Of a stretch of 64,000 nucleotides of DNA, positions 19,271 to 28,677 are shown one piece after another. The stretch is from Planctomycetota bacterium. Its GTDB lineage: Bacteria > Planctomycetota > UBA1135 > GCA-002686595. The stretch is from the NCBI GenBank assembly GCA_002686265.1, contig NZBA01000063.1:82634-146633 (forward strand), written 5' to 3'. The stretch's first letter is position 1. The number at the start of each line of letters is the position of its first letter. Under the pieces are notes generated by a model. It saw only the letters and a program-made list of their open reading frames with translations. It did no database searches and was not told the origin of the DNA. The position numbers and the translations under genes are program-made.

Positions 19271-21028
19271 TTACACCCCTGGGTCCGTTCCGCAGCGGAA
19301 GTCGGCCAGGATCAGCTCGAGGTTCGTCTGCCCGCGGAACGTGTTCCAGCCCGGCGTGTAGACGGCGTGGACGGGCGTGCCCATGGCGAGTTCGTCGATG
19401 CGCCCGCCCATGCCGAAGGCGAGGGCCTTGAGGACGGCCTCGCCCCGGCGCAGCTCCATCATCAGGTGGGTGCGGTCCGCGCCGAGTAGGCGCGGGGGCC
19501 GGGCCAGGCGCGTGTCGCGCGAGAGGAGCACCGGTTTGCCGTTGCGTTCGCCGAAGGGCTGGAGTCGCCCGATCTCGTCCATCAAGCGCGGCGTCATCTC
19601 GCCCAGGGGGAGCTCGCCGTCGATCCAGAGCGGGGGCCGCTCGAGCTGGCACAGGCCGAGCTCTCCTGCGCGCGCGCAGAGCGCGTCCCGCAGGCTGTCC
19701 ACGCTCGCGCCTGCGATGTCCATGCCCGCCGCCTGGGCGTGGCCGCCGTAGCGCGGCATGTGCTCGCTGCCCGAGTGCATCAGCGCGAGCAGGTCGACTC
19801 CCGGCACGGAGCGGCCGCTGCCCCGTCCCGCGTCGCCGTCGAGGCCGATCACCAGGCTGGGGCGGTGGAAACGGTCCACGAGGCGCGAGGCCACGATCCC
19901 GACCACGCCCTGGTGCCAGTCTTGGCCGGCGACGACCATCACTGGGTAGCGCGTCGGATCCGCGAAGCGCTCGGCCTCGTCCATCGCCTGGAGGGTCACT
20001 TCGCGTTCGATCCGCTTGCGCTCGCGGTTGAGGTCGTCGAGCTTCCCGGCCAGAGCCCTCGCTCCGGCGGCGTCGCGGGAGATCAAGAGCTCCAGGGCCG
20101 TGCGGGCGCTGCCCAAGCGGCCGGCGGCGTTGATGCGCGGGCCGATCTGGAAGCCGACGTCCTCGGCGGTCAGTCGCCGCCGGTCGAGGCCGCAGACCTC
20201 CAGCAGGGCGGTCAGGCCCGCGTGCTCGGCGTTGCCCAGCGAGCGCAGGCCGAAGTGTCCCAGGATGCGGTTCTCGTCCACTAGCGGGACCACATCGCAG
20301 ACCGTGGCGATGGCAACGTAGGCCATGGCCTCCACCAGGAACTCGTGCAGGTCGACTCGGACGCGGCCGCCGTCGGAGAACTCCTCGCACAATCCCCAGG
20401 CCAGCTTGAAGGCCACGGCCGCGCCGCACAGCTCACGGAAGGGGTACTCGGAGTCGGGGAGCTTGGGGTTGATGATGGCGACGGCCGGCGGGAGCGCGCC
20501 CAGGGGCGGCTCGTGGTGGTCGGTCACGATCGTCTCGACCCCTGCCGCGGCGAGGGCGGTGATCGTCTCCAGCGAGGAGGTGCCGTTGTCCACGCTGACG
20601 ATCACCTTGGCGCCGACGTCGCGTGCGCGTTCGATCGAGTGGGTGCCGAAGGCGTAGCCGTCGGTGAAGCGGTTGGGGATGTGCCAGGCGACCTTGGCGC
20701 CCAGGAGTCCGAGCACTCGCACCAGGAGCGCCGTGCCGGTGACACCGTCGACGTCGTAGTCGCCGTGGACGAGGATGACCTCGCCCTCGCGCACGGCGCG
20801 CGCGAGTCGTTCGCAGGCCGCGTTCATGCCCGGCAGGAGGCGCGGGGCGTGGAGGCGCATCAGGCTGGGCTCGAGGTGGTCGGCGACGGCCTCGGGATCG
20901 CTCATTCCGCGCAGCACGAGCAGTCTGGCGACGATCTGGGGCAGGCTGTGCGCGCGGGCGAGGGTCTCGACCGCGCCCTGCTCCGCCTCGCGCAGCTTCC
21001 AGGTCGGGCGGGCGGAGACGAGGGTCAT
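19271..21028 (-). CDS. recJ: Single-stranded-DNA-specific exonuclease RecJ
   Basis: VHGDYDVDGVTGTALL, VTDHHEPP (DHH), GRLGSARTALELL, GVVGIVASRLVDRFHRPS motifs. Confidence 0.95.
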   Translation of the reverse strand: MTLVSARPTWKLREAEQGAVETLARAHSLPQIVARLLVLRGMSDPEAVADHLEPSLMRLHAPRLLPGMNAACERLARAVREGEVILVHGDYDVDGVTGTALLVRVLGLLGAKVAWHIPNRFTDGYAFGTHSIERARDVGAKVIVSVDNGTSSLETITALAAAGVETIVTDHHEPPLGALPPAVAIINPKLPDSEYPFRELCGAAVAFKLAWGLCEEFSDGGRVRVDLHEFLVEAMAYVAIATVCDVVPLVDENRILGHFGLRSLGNAEHAGLTALLEVCGLDRRRLTAEDVGFQIGPRINAAGRLGSARTALELLISRDAAGARALAGKLDDLNRERKRIEREVTLQAMDEAERFADPTRYPVMVVAGQDWHQGVVGIVASRLVDRFHRPSLVIGLDGDAGRGSGRSVPGVDLLALMHSGSEHMPRYGGHAQAAGMDIAGASVDSLRDALCARAGELGLCQLERPPLWIDGELPLGEMTPRLMDEIGRLQPFGERNGKPVLLSRDTRLARPPRLLGADRTHLMMELRRGEAVLKALAFGMGGRIDELAMGTPVHAVYTPGWNTFRGQTNLELILADFRCGTDPGV

Positions 21029-21166
21029 GGGCTCAGCATAGCGCGGAACGCCCGCGAAACCTCCGGCGGCGGGGCGAACCGGGCGATCGGTGCGGCCCTC
21101 GCTCTCGGGGAGGTAGTTCGATGCGCGCGCTTGCCCGGGATCAGCGGGCCGGGGAGACTGGTCGCC

Positions 21167-22597
21167 ATGGCGGCCGCCGAAGAGCGACGCGGGGAGGCGT
21201 TCCGGCTCCTGCCCGGCGTGGACGAAGCCTCACGGCTCGACTCGATCGCGCCCTTGGTCGAGGGGGCCGAGGCCGAGCGCGAGCTCGTGCTGGGTTTGGT
21301 GCGTGGCATCCTCGAGGAGTGGCGTGCGGAGATCGTTGCCGGGCAGTTGGACGCAGAGACCCTCGCCGGGCGCCTGGAAGGGGGGGAGCTGGCTCGCGGG
21401 GTGGCCTCGCGCCTGGCCCGCGAGCGGGGCGGCGGTTTGTGGAGGGTCGTGAACGCCACGGGCGTGGTCCTCCACACCGGCCTCGGCCGTGCACCCGTCC
21501 ACCCCGAGGTCGCCTCGGCCATGGCGCGCGCCGCCGTGGGCTACTGCGTGCTCGAGGTCGACCGGTTCAGCGGCGCGCGCAACGAGCGCGACGCGCACCT
21601 CGGTACCCTGCTCGAGCGCCTGACCGGCGCCGAGGCGGGGATCGCGGTCAACAACAACGCCGGGGCGGTGCTGCTCTGCCTGCAGACCTTCGCCGCGGGC
21701 CGGGCCGCGGTCGTCTCGCGCGGCGAGTTGGTGGAGATCGGTGGCTCGTTCCGCGTGCCCGAGATCATGGCGCGCGCCGGTGTCAGCCTGCGCGAGGTGG
21801 GCACCACCAACCGCACGCGCGCGGCGGACTACGAGCGCGCGGCGGGGGATGGTGCCGGCTTGTTGATGAAGGTCCACACCAGCAACTACCGCGTCGTGGG
21901 CTTCACCGGGGAGGTCGATCCCGCGGAGTTGGCGGAGATCGGCCGGAGCAGCGGGACGACGACCGCCTTCGACCTGGGCTCGGGCCTCCTGGAGGCCGCC
22001 GGTTCGGCGCCGCTCGACATGCTGGGGGCCGAGCCCCTCGTGCGTGATGCGGTCGCGAGCGGGATCGACGTCGTGACCTTCTCGGGCGACAAGCTGCTCG
22101 GTGGTCCCCAGGCCGGCCTGCTCGTCGGCCGTCGTGCCGTGATCGACGCCCTGCGCCGGAATCCAATCTACCGCGCCTTGCGCTGCGACAAGGTGACCTT
22201 GGCGGGGCTCGAGGCGACCCTCGAGCTGTACCTCGCCGGGCGCGCCGACGAGTTGCCCGCGCGCCGTCTGTTGCGCGCGAGCGCGGCGGAGCTCGAGCCC
22301 GTCGCTGCTCGCGTTGCGCGGTTCGTGGCGGCCCTCGAGGGGTTTGAGGCCGAGGTTGTCCCGGGGCGCTCCCAGCCCGGCAGCGGCAGCGCTCCCGGTG
22401 TCTTCCTCGATACTCCGGTCGTGTGCGTGCGGCACACCGAGCGCTCTCCCGACGAGCTCGCCGCTGCCTTGCGTGCCGGCGACCCGCCGGTCTTCGCGCG
22501 TATCCACGACGAGCGCCTGCACCTCGATCCGCGGGCGCTGCTGGAGGGAGACGAGGAGCGCCTCGCGACGGCCTTCGAGCTTCTGGCCTCCGGCTGA
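21167..22597 (+). CDS. selA: L-seryl-tRNA(Sec) selenium transferase
   Basis: VVNATGVVLHTGLGRAPVHPEV, VNNNAGAVLLCL, REVGTTNRT, TFSGDKLLGGPQAGLLVGR, NPIYRALRCDKVTLAGLEATL are characteristic of SelA. Confidence 0.96.
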   Translation: MAAAEERRGEAFRLLPGVDEASRLDSIAPLVEGAEAERELVLGLVRGILEEWRAEIVAGQLDAETLAGRLEGGELARGVASRLARERGGGLWRVVNATGVVLHTGLGRAPVHPEVASAMARAAVGYCVLEVDRFSGARNERDAHLGTLLERLTGAEAGIAVNNNAGAVLLCLQTFAAGRAAVVSRGELVEIGGSFRVPEIMARAGVSLREVGTTNRTRAADYERAAGDGAGLLMKVHTSNYRVVGFTGEVDPAELAEIGRSSGTTTAFDLGSGLLEAAGSAPLDMLGAEPLVRDAVASGIDVVTFSGDKLLGGPQAGLLVGRRAVIDALRRNPIYRALRCDKVTLAGLEATLELYLAGRADELPARRLLRASAAELEPVAARVARFVAALEGFEAEVVPGRSQPGSGSAPGVFLDTPVVCVRHTERSPDELAAALRAGDPPVFARIHDERLHLDPRALLEGDEERLATAFELLASG

Positions 22598-22762
22598 GCC
22601 GCGGGAGTGGCCGAGGCGCGCTCGGAGGCGTGTGCGACCGCCGCCCGGCGCCCGTCGCCGGTGCGCGGGGCGAGCCGGGTGCGTACGGTCCTGCTCCCCT
22701 GGGAGAGGGCGCTGCGCGCCTCGCGCGTGATCCCGTCCGATCGGCGTCCGTCGCGGGTGCTC

Positions 22763-23554
22763 TCAGGCCTCGATGCGGTTCGCGAGCGCGTCCACGAGAG
22801 CGGGCGTACCGAGCACCACGTTCTCCGTTCCGTTCTTGCGCGACGGCCAGGTCCGGTGGCGTCCGCCGGCCTCTTCGACCAGGACCTGGGAGGCGCGCAG
22901 GTCCCAGGGATGGAGTGCGGCGTCGAGCACGACGTCCACCGCGCCGCGCAGGGCCAGGGCGTGGCCGAAACAGTCGCTGTAGCCGCGCAGCAGGTCGATC
23001 TCGGCGAGCAGTTCCGCGTGGATCGCTCCCAGGCCTCCCTCGCGCATGCGGTCGGGGTCCTGCACGGCGAGTAGGGCGCCGGTGAGGGTCTGGCGCCCCG
23101 ACACTCGCACCGGCCGTCCGTCGCACCAGGCCCCCAGTCCGCGGGCGGCGCCGTAGGTCTCGCCTAGGGCCGGCAGGTGCAAGACGCCCACGAGCGGCAG
23201 GTCACCCCCGTCGCCTTGGGTCACCAAGGCGATGAGTGTGCCGAAGTGCGGAATACCGCGCACGAAGGAGAGCGTCCCGTCGAGGGGATCGACGACCCAG
23301 CGGTACTCGGCGCCGGTCTCTTGCAGTCCGCCCTCCTCGCCCAGGATCTCCACCTCGCCGAGCAATTTCGAGGCTTGCAGGACCTCCCGCGCCGTCGCTT
23401 CCGCCTCGGTGTCGGCGCGGGTCACCAGGGTTCCATCGGCCTTCTCCTCGGCCGCCACCGACGGGTCGCGGAACCAGGCGAGCGCGCGTTCTCCCGCGGC
23501 CCTTGCCGCCGCCGTCGCCAGTTCCAGGGCTGCCTCGAGGGTCTCGCGCTGCAT
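22763..23554 (-). CDS. Inositol monophosphatase family phosphatase
   Basis: WVVDPLDGTLSFVRGIPHFGTLIAL and HPWDLRASQVLVEEAGG IMPase motifs. Confidence 0.88.
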   Translation of the reverse strand: MQRETLEAALELATAAARAAGERALAWFRDPSVAAEEKADGTLVTRADTEAEATAREVLQASKLLGEVEILGEEGGLQETGAEYRWVVDPLDGTLSFVRGIPHFGTLIALVTQGDGGDLPLVGVLHLPALGETYGAARGLGAWCDGRPVRVSGRQTLTGALLAVQDPDRMREGGLGAIHAELLAEIDLLRGYSDCFGHALALRGAVDVVLDAALHPWDLRASQVLVEEAGGRHRTWPSRKNGTENVVLGTPALVDALANRIEA

Positions 23555-23757
23555 GGGTTCGACGGTAGCAAACATCGGCGTGGACCACCCGGGGGCGCGC
23601 GTCGGTCCGTGAGCCGCGTCGCGAGGGCGACTTCCCTCTCGGTGACGTCGGCTGCCCCCGGCTTCCGCGGTAGAACCGTAGGGTGGCGGTGGGGTAGTGC
23701 GGCGCGGCGGCCGAGTGGCGGCGCGCCGGCGCGGGAGTTGGCGAACGTGGAAACGGG

Positions 23758-23870
23758 TGAGCACGCCAGCGCGGGAGCACGCCAGGACGGCAGGACGGCA
23801 ACGCGGGAGCGCCGCAAGGCGCCGGCACGGCAAGGCGGGAGCGCGGTCGTGCGCCGGCGCGGTGCCGAGC
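23758..23870. repeat. Degenerate short tandem repeats, intergenic
   Basis: GCACGCCAGCGCGGGA / GCACGCCAGGACGGCAGGACGGCAACGCGGGAGCGCC... repeated GC-rich words. Confidence 0.6.
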
Positions 23871-23893
23871 TAGCCCGGAGGCGGCGGGCGGGC

Positions 23894-25093
23894 CTACTCC
23901 TTGGACAGGCGAAACCCGGTGCCCTGGCGAAGGAAGTCCGTCGCGTCGTCGAGAACACTCCCTCGGAAGTGGGCCTGAAGCAAGGACATGAGCTCTTCGT
24001 CGGGGATCCGGTAGTTGGTCTTGCGCTCCCAGCCGCCGTTGCCCAGGTCGACGCGGCTGTGCTCGTCGCGGAACAGGCGCAGCTGCTCGACGAAGGCGCT
24101 CAGGTTGGGGCGGTGGTGGCGGGCCAGGAAGCGCACGAGACCGTACGCGAGCTTGGCCGGTCCCTCTTCGAAGCGACCGCGATCCCAACCGGCGATTTCC
24201 TCGAGGCGCAGGGGCCCCCGCTCGCCCTTCCTCAGGCGCTCGCCCAGGTCCGCCTCCCAGCCGACGTGCTCGGTGGCCGAGACGAACTCGCTGCGGTAGG
24301 GGAAGCAGTAGAGCCCGCCGGTGAGTTCCATCTCCACGTGCCAGGCGAGCCCTTGGACCAACCAGAAGGGCAGCTGGGCGAAGCGGCGCACCAGAAGCAT
24401 CTCCGCCACGCGGTGGACGACTTCGTTTTCGGGATCCCACTCATTCTGGCCGCTGGCCTGCTCGATGTAGGCGCCGATCAGGGGCTTCTCCAGGACGAAG
24501 CCGGTGAAGCGTCCGGCGCTTTCGACCCAGTGGCGCAGGTAGGGTTCCAACTCCCCCAGCCTGGCGAGTACAGCGGCGTAGTCCGCTTCCGTGCTGACCG
24601 CGAACATCACGCAGGTCTCGGTCTCCAGGGGCCAGGTGCCCGCGCCCCAGGTGTAGGAGTAGCTGTACTCGCCGGAGGCCGAGTCGGTCACTCCCGAGTC
24701 TTCGGGTGCGCCGTCCGCCCCGCCCGCGGCCACTCCCCGTCCATCGCCCACCGGAGGGTCCGCGTCCCGCTTGGGCAGGGGCACGAGTTCGTCGAAGAGG
24801 ACGGAAGTCCTGCCGATCAGCTCGAGCTGGCGTTCCCATTCCCCGCTCGACGGCGACCGGATCAGGAGCACCCGAGCGTTGGCGGAGAGGTGCATGCGGT
24901 AGTCGTGCTCGACGACCCAATCGGCCCAGGTCTCGGCCGCCGCGGCCGGTCCGGGGCCGACCTCGCTCGGCAGGCGATCGAGGGTGTAGGTGCTACCTTT
25001 CCATTCCACGCAGGGATCCTGGAGCGTGGGGCGGAGGGGCGTCGAGTGGCCGGATCCCTCCCATGAGAGCAGAGCGAGTGCGAGGCAGAGCAT
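23894..25093 (-). CDS. Secreted protein, possibly related to gluzincin-like (peptidase MA-type) folds
   Basis: Signal-like N-terminus; 'ENEVVHRVAEMLLVRRFAQLPFWLVQGLAWHVEMELTGGLYCFPYR' resembles MA-clan neighbourhoods but has no HExxH. Confidence 0.5.
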   Translation of the reverse strand: MLCLALALLSWEGSGHSTPLRPTLQDPCVEWKGSTYTLDRLPSEVGPGPAAAAETWADWVVEHDYRMHLSANARVLLIRSPSSGEWERQLELIGRTSVLFDELVPLPKRDADPPVGDGRGVAAGGADGAPEDSGVTDSASGEYSYSYTWGAGTWPLETETCVMFAVSTEADYAAVLARLGELEPYLRHWVESAGRFTGFVLEKPLIGAYIEQASGQNEWDPENEVVHRVAEMLLVRRFAQLPFWLVQGLAWHVEMELTGGLYCFPYRSEFVSATEHVGWEADLGERLRKGERGPLRLEEIAGWDRGRFEEGPAKLAYGLVRFLARHHRPNLSAFVEQLRLFRDEHSRVDLGNGGWERKTNYRIPDEELMSLLQAHFRGSVLDDATDFLRQGTGFRLSKE

Positions 25094-25308
25094 GGCGTGC
25101 GTGGGTCGGGGTTGCGGTGCGGTCGCCGGGAAGCGAGCCGCGTGGAAAGCGGAGGTGGTTTGCTCGTGGCGGGCCCTGCGGGGCCCGCCCTCACGGGATC
25201 CTAGACGGTTGCCGGGTGGTGGTCACCGGCGGGTGCGCCTTCACGTTCGTTCGGGTCCCTCCCGCGAGCCGCCGAGGTGCTGGGCGGACGGTTCGGGGAC
25301 GGGAGCGC

Positions 25309-26745
25309 TCATTCGACGGCTTGCCCGCCGATCACCAGACCGTCTAGGCCTCCCGGTGGGGCCCAGTCGCGCACGGCCGAGACGGCCTGCCAGCGCACCG
25401 CATCGTCGAGGCCCTCGTCCGTCGCCATGGAGAGCAGCAGGTCCACGGCGTCGGCCCGTGCCCCCCCGACGTTCCCGCGCACCAGGTTCTCCGCCGCGAA
25501 GACCGTCACGTTCGGCGGGATGCTCACGCTCGGGTCGTCGCTCCGCGCGTAGGCGTCGCGGAGTAGCTCGACGACCGCCGGACCGCGGTCGGGTGTGAGG
25601 GTCGCGGTCAGGAGTGCCTGGCCCCGCACTGACGGATCGGGATCCCGCAGGGCGATGTCCAAGAGCCTCTGCTCACTGGCACCGGTCATCCCGGCCACGA
25701 GCATCTGGCGCGCCGTAGTGTCCTGGCTCCCGCTGTTCAGAAGGTGCTCGTACTCCCCTTCGAGAGCCTCCCAGCCTCCGGGCCGGCTACCGAGGATGAG
25801 AGCCTCGGCGTGCTCGGCTCCCTGCGCCAGTTGGCCGAAGACCTCCGCCGCCCGGTCCACGGGAGCCGCCGTCACCAGCGCTCCGAGCACCGCCTTGCGC
25901 AACTCGTCCGACTCTGCGTCCGCGTACAGTTGCTCCGCCAGAGCCAGGAAGCGTCCCTCATCGTCCTCCAGCAGGGCCGCCAGGGCGACCCGAACGGCGA
26001 CGGGATCGGCGCCCTCGTTGGCCAGCAGGGCGTAGAACTGCGTGCGGTCCTCATCCTCGGCGAGGCCGTCGGCGAGGTGGGAGAAGAGCCTGCTGAACTC
26101 GTCGGACAGGTCGGGGTAGCCCGCGCGCAGGTCGATGATGTCGCGCAGGTAGGTCAGGTCGAGGACCGGCCTGCCCGCGACGGCGACAGCCGAGAGCTGA
26201 CCGATCAGCTGCTCGCGGAGAGCGGGAGAGAGTCTCGGGAGGGACTCCAGGAGGGTCGTCACCAGGCGGCGGCCTCCTTCCGCGTCCTCGGCGCCGGGCT
26301 GGTGCGCGTACTGGAGGGCCGCCGACAGCAGCATCATGGCTCCACGCGTGGCCGCGGGGTCCTCGTCCAACACGCCACTCTCGAGGAGGGCGATCACCTC
26401 GTAGACCCGGTTCGGGTCGGCGAGCAGGGCCTCCAGCTGCTCCGCGAGGAGATCCGGGTTCCCCGTTCCCAGCGAGGCGGGCAGGTCGCGCAGGAGGGAG
26501 GTCCAATCGGATCCGGCCTGGCCGGACGCGGGAGCACCCTGTTCACCGGCGAGCGAGACGCGCTCGGCGACGGAGCTTGGGCGCGCGGACGGGTCGAGGC
26601 CGCCGTGGGGACGGAGGTCCGAAGCCGTCGACGCCGCAGGGACCATCATCGCGGCGGAGGGCGTGCCTCGCATCCGCCTTATCACCAGTACGCCCGATAC
26701 ACAGAGGACGGCAGTGATGCCCCCCCAGATCAACAGGTTCTTCAA
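25309..26745 (-). CDS. Membrane-anchored protein with HEAT-like helical repeats
   Basis: TTG start LKNLLIWGGITAVLCVSGVLVI TM helix; Ala/Leu-rich helical repeats; 'LDIALRDPDPSVRGQALLTATL' is HEAT-like. Confidence 0.55.
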   Translation of the reverse strand: MKNLLIWGGITAVLCVSGVLVIRRMRGTPSAAMMVPAASTASDLRPHGGLDPSARPSSVAERVSLAGEQGAPASGQAGSDWTSLLRDLPASLGTGNPDLLAEQLEALLADPNRVYEVIALLESGVLDEDPAATRGAMMLLSAALQYAHQPGAEDAEGGRRLVTTLLESLPRLSPALREQLIGQLSAVAVAGRPVLDLTYLRDIIDLRAGYPDLSDEFSRLFSHLADGLAEDEDRTQFYALLANEGADPVAVRVALAALLEDDEGRFLALAEQLYADAESDELRKAVLGALVTAAPVDRAAEVFGQLAQGAEHAEALILGSRPGGWEALEGEYEHLLNSGSQDTTARQMLVAGMTGASEQRLLDIALRDPDPSVRGQALLTATLTPDRGPAVVELLRDAYARSDDPSVSIPPNVTVFAAENLVRGNVGGARADAVDLLLSMATDEGLDDAVRWQAVSAVRDWAPPGGLDGLVIGGQAVE

Positions 26746-26834
26746 GGTGTTCTCCCCTCTTCTCTCCCGGGTCCGAAGCTCAGTTCGTGGAGCATAGCGT
26801 GTGCGCCCTGCCCGGAGACAGGGCGCCTTCCCGC

Positions 26835-27329
26835 TCAATGGCACGACTCGGTCTTGAAAGTCTCGATCGTCCCGATGTTGCCACCATCGCTGCAGTCACA
26901 GCTCGGGATTGCCAGGCCGACCCCGAGAACCGAGGCGTTTGCGCATTCGCATTGCTCGTAGGTCACCGGCAGCAGGCCCGCCGGGACGCACCGCATCCCT
27001 TCGGCGGGGGCTCCGTGACACTCACCGTGGGCGGGGTATGTCAGTTTCTTGTCCGGACACTCCGGACCCAGGATGCTGATCTCGTAGCCGAAGATGATGA
27101 CGCCCATGCCGCAGGTCTGCATCCCGATGGTCACCACCTCGGCTTTCACGTTGCAGGCCCGCGTGTCGGGGCACGGCGGCGCCTGAGCCCGGGTGAGCAT
27201 GGGCATCGCCGAGAGCGCCGCGACGCCCAGGAGCGCTCGGGACAATCCGATCGCCCGTCGTTCCGTCAACCTCGTCCTTCGTCGCTCCGACTTCATCCTG
27301 TCCTCTTCTGCTCGTGCCTTCGATCTCAT
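26835..27329 (-). CDS. Small secreted Cys-rich protein of unknown function
   Basis: Signal segment followed by about 120 aa with many Cys (CPDTRAC, GMQTCGMG, GPECPD, GECHG, EQCECAN, PSCDCSD). Confidence 0.5.
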   Translation of the reverse strand: MRSKARAEEDRMKSERRRTRLTERRAIGLSRALLGVAALSAMPMLTRAQAPPCPDTRACNVKAEVVTIGMQTCGMGVIIFGYEISILGPECPDKKLTYPAHGECHGAPAEGMRCVPAGLLPVTYEQCECANASVLGVGLAIPSCDCSDGGNIGTIETFKTESCH

Positions 27330-27522
27330 CGCCGTTTCCTCTCTACCCTTGTCCCCAGTGGTTCTCGCACGGCCCGCTGGGAAGGTCCCGCGCCGGCCTG
27401 GGCCGCCTTCGGACGCCCTCGTCTCCATGGACCGCACCGACCGCCCGCCGGTGGCACTCGCAGACCGTGGTCTTGGAGAAAAGCGGGCCGCCGTCTCCGC
27501 CGGCCGCGGGTACACTCCGCCG

Positions 27523-28590
27523 ATGGAGCCGACCGAGACGAGAGCGAAGCGCCTCACCGACTACGCCGACTGCGCCGGGTGAGCGGCCAAGATGCCCCAA
27601 GGGCAACTCGCCCAGGTGCTGGGCGGGGTGATCGACCAGACCGACGAGCGCCTGCTCGTGGGCCCGGGCTCCGTCGATGACGCGGGAATCGTGGCCCTCG
27701 ACACCGTCGTCGAGGGCGGCACAGGCCTGGCCCTGGTCCAGACCGTCGATTACTTCCCACCGGTGGTCGACGACCCGTACTTCTACGGGGCGATCGCCGC
27801 GGCCAACGCCCTCTCCGATGTCTACGCCATGGGCGGCCGGCCTCTGTCGGCCCTCAACCTGGCGGGCTTCCCGAGCGAGTTCCCCGACGAGTGGCTGGCT
27901 GAGATCTTCCGCGGCGGCTTCGACAAGATGCGCGAGGCGGGGGCGGTCGTCGCCGGCGGGCACACGGTGCGCTCCAAGGAGGCCCAGTTCGGCTTCGCCG
28001 TGACTGGCGTCGTCGAACGCGAGGCTTGCATCACCAACGCCGGTGCCCGCGAAGGAGATCGGCTGTATCTGACCAAGCCGATCGGCATGGGGACGATGAC
28101 GACCGCCGCCAAGGCCGGGCGTGTCGAGCCGGAGCAGCTCGAGCCCGCCTCGCGCTTGATGGCGACCCTCAACGCCGACGCCGCCGAGGCCATGTGCGCC
28201 GCGGGGGCGAGCGCCTGCACGGACGTGACCGGCTTCGGTCTCGCCGGCCACGCTCACAACGTCGCTGCCGCCAGCGGCGTCACCCTGCGCATCGACCTGC
28301 GGTCCGTCCCGATCTTTCCGGGGGCCTTCGATCTCGCGCGCGCCGGTAGCCTCTCGGGTGGCTCGAAGCGCGGGCGCGCCTCGCTCGGGGAGGGCGTTGG
28401 CATCGACCTCGGCCTCGACGAGTCTCTCGTCGGCCTGGCCTTCGACGCCGAGACCTCCGGCGGGTTGTTGATCGCCATCGCTCCCGAGCGTGCCGCGGCC
28501 CTCGAGGGAGAGCTCGCCCGGCGCTCGGTACAGGCGCACTCCGTCGGGGGGTGCACAGGCCCCTCGGAGCGGCGCGTCGAGCTCGTCTAG
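27523..28590 (+). CDS. selD: Selenide, water dikinase; selenoprotein with in-frame UGA (Sec) at 27580-27582
   Basis: MEPTETRAKRLTDYADCAG-U-AAKMPQGQLAQVLGGV... then SelD core (VQTVDYFPPVVDDPYFYGAIAAANALSDVYAMGGRPLSALNLAGFP; VAGGHTVRSKEAQFGFAVTG); same frame on both sides of TGA; TAG stop at 28588. Confidence 0.95.
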
Positions 28591-28677
28591 GGCGCTGGTG
28601 GAAGCGACTCGCCCGCGCGCCTCTCGCCGTGAACCGCCCGCACTGCGCGGGGCGGGTGCCTGCCGGCGGGATCCCGC

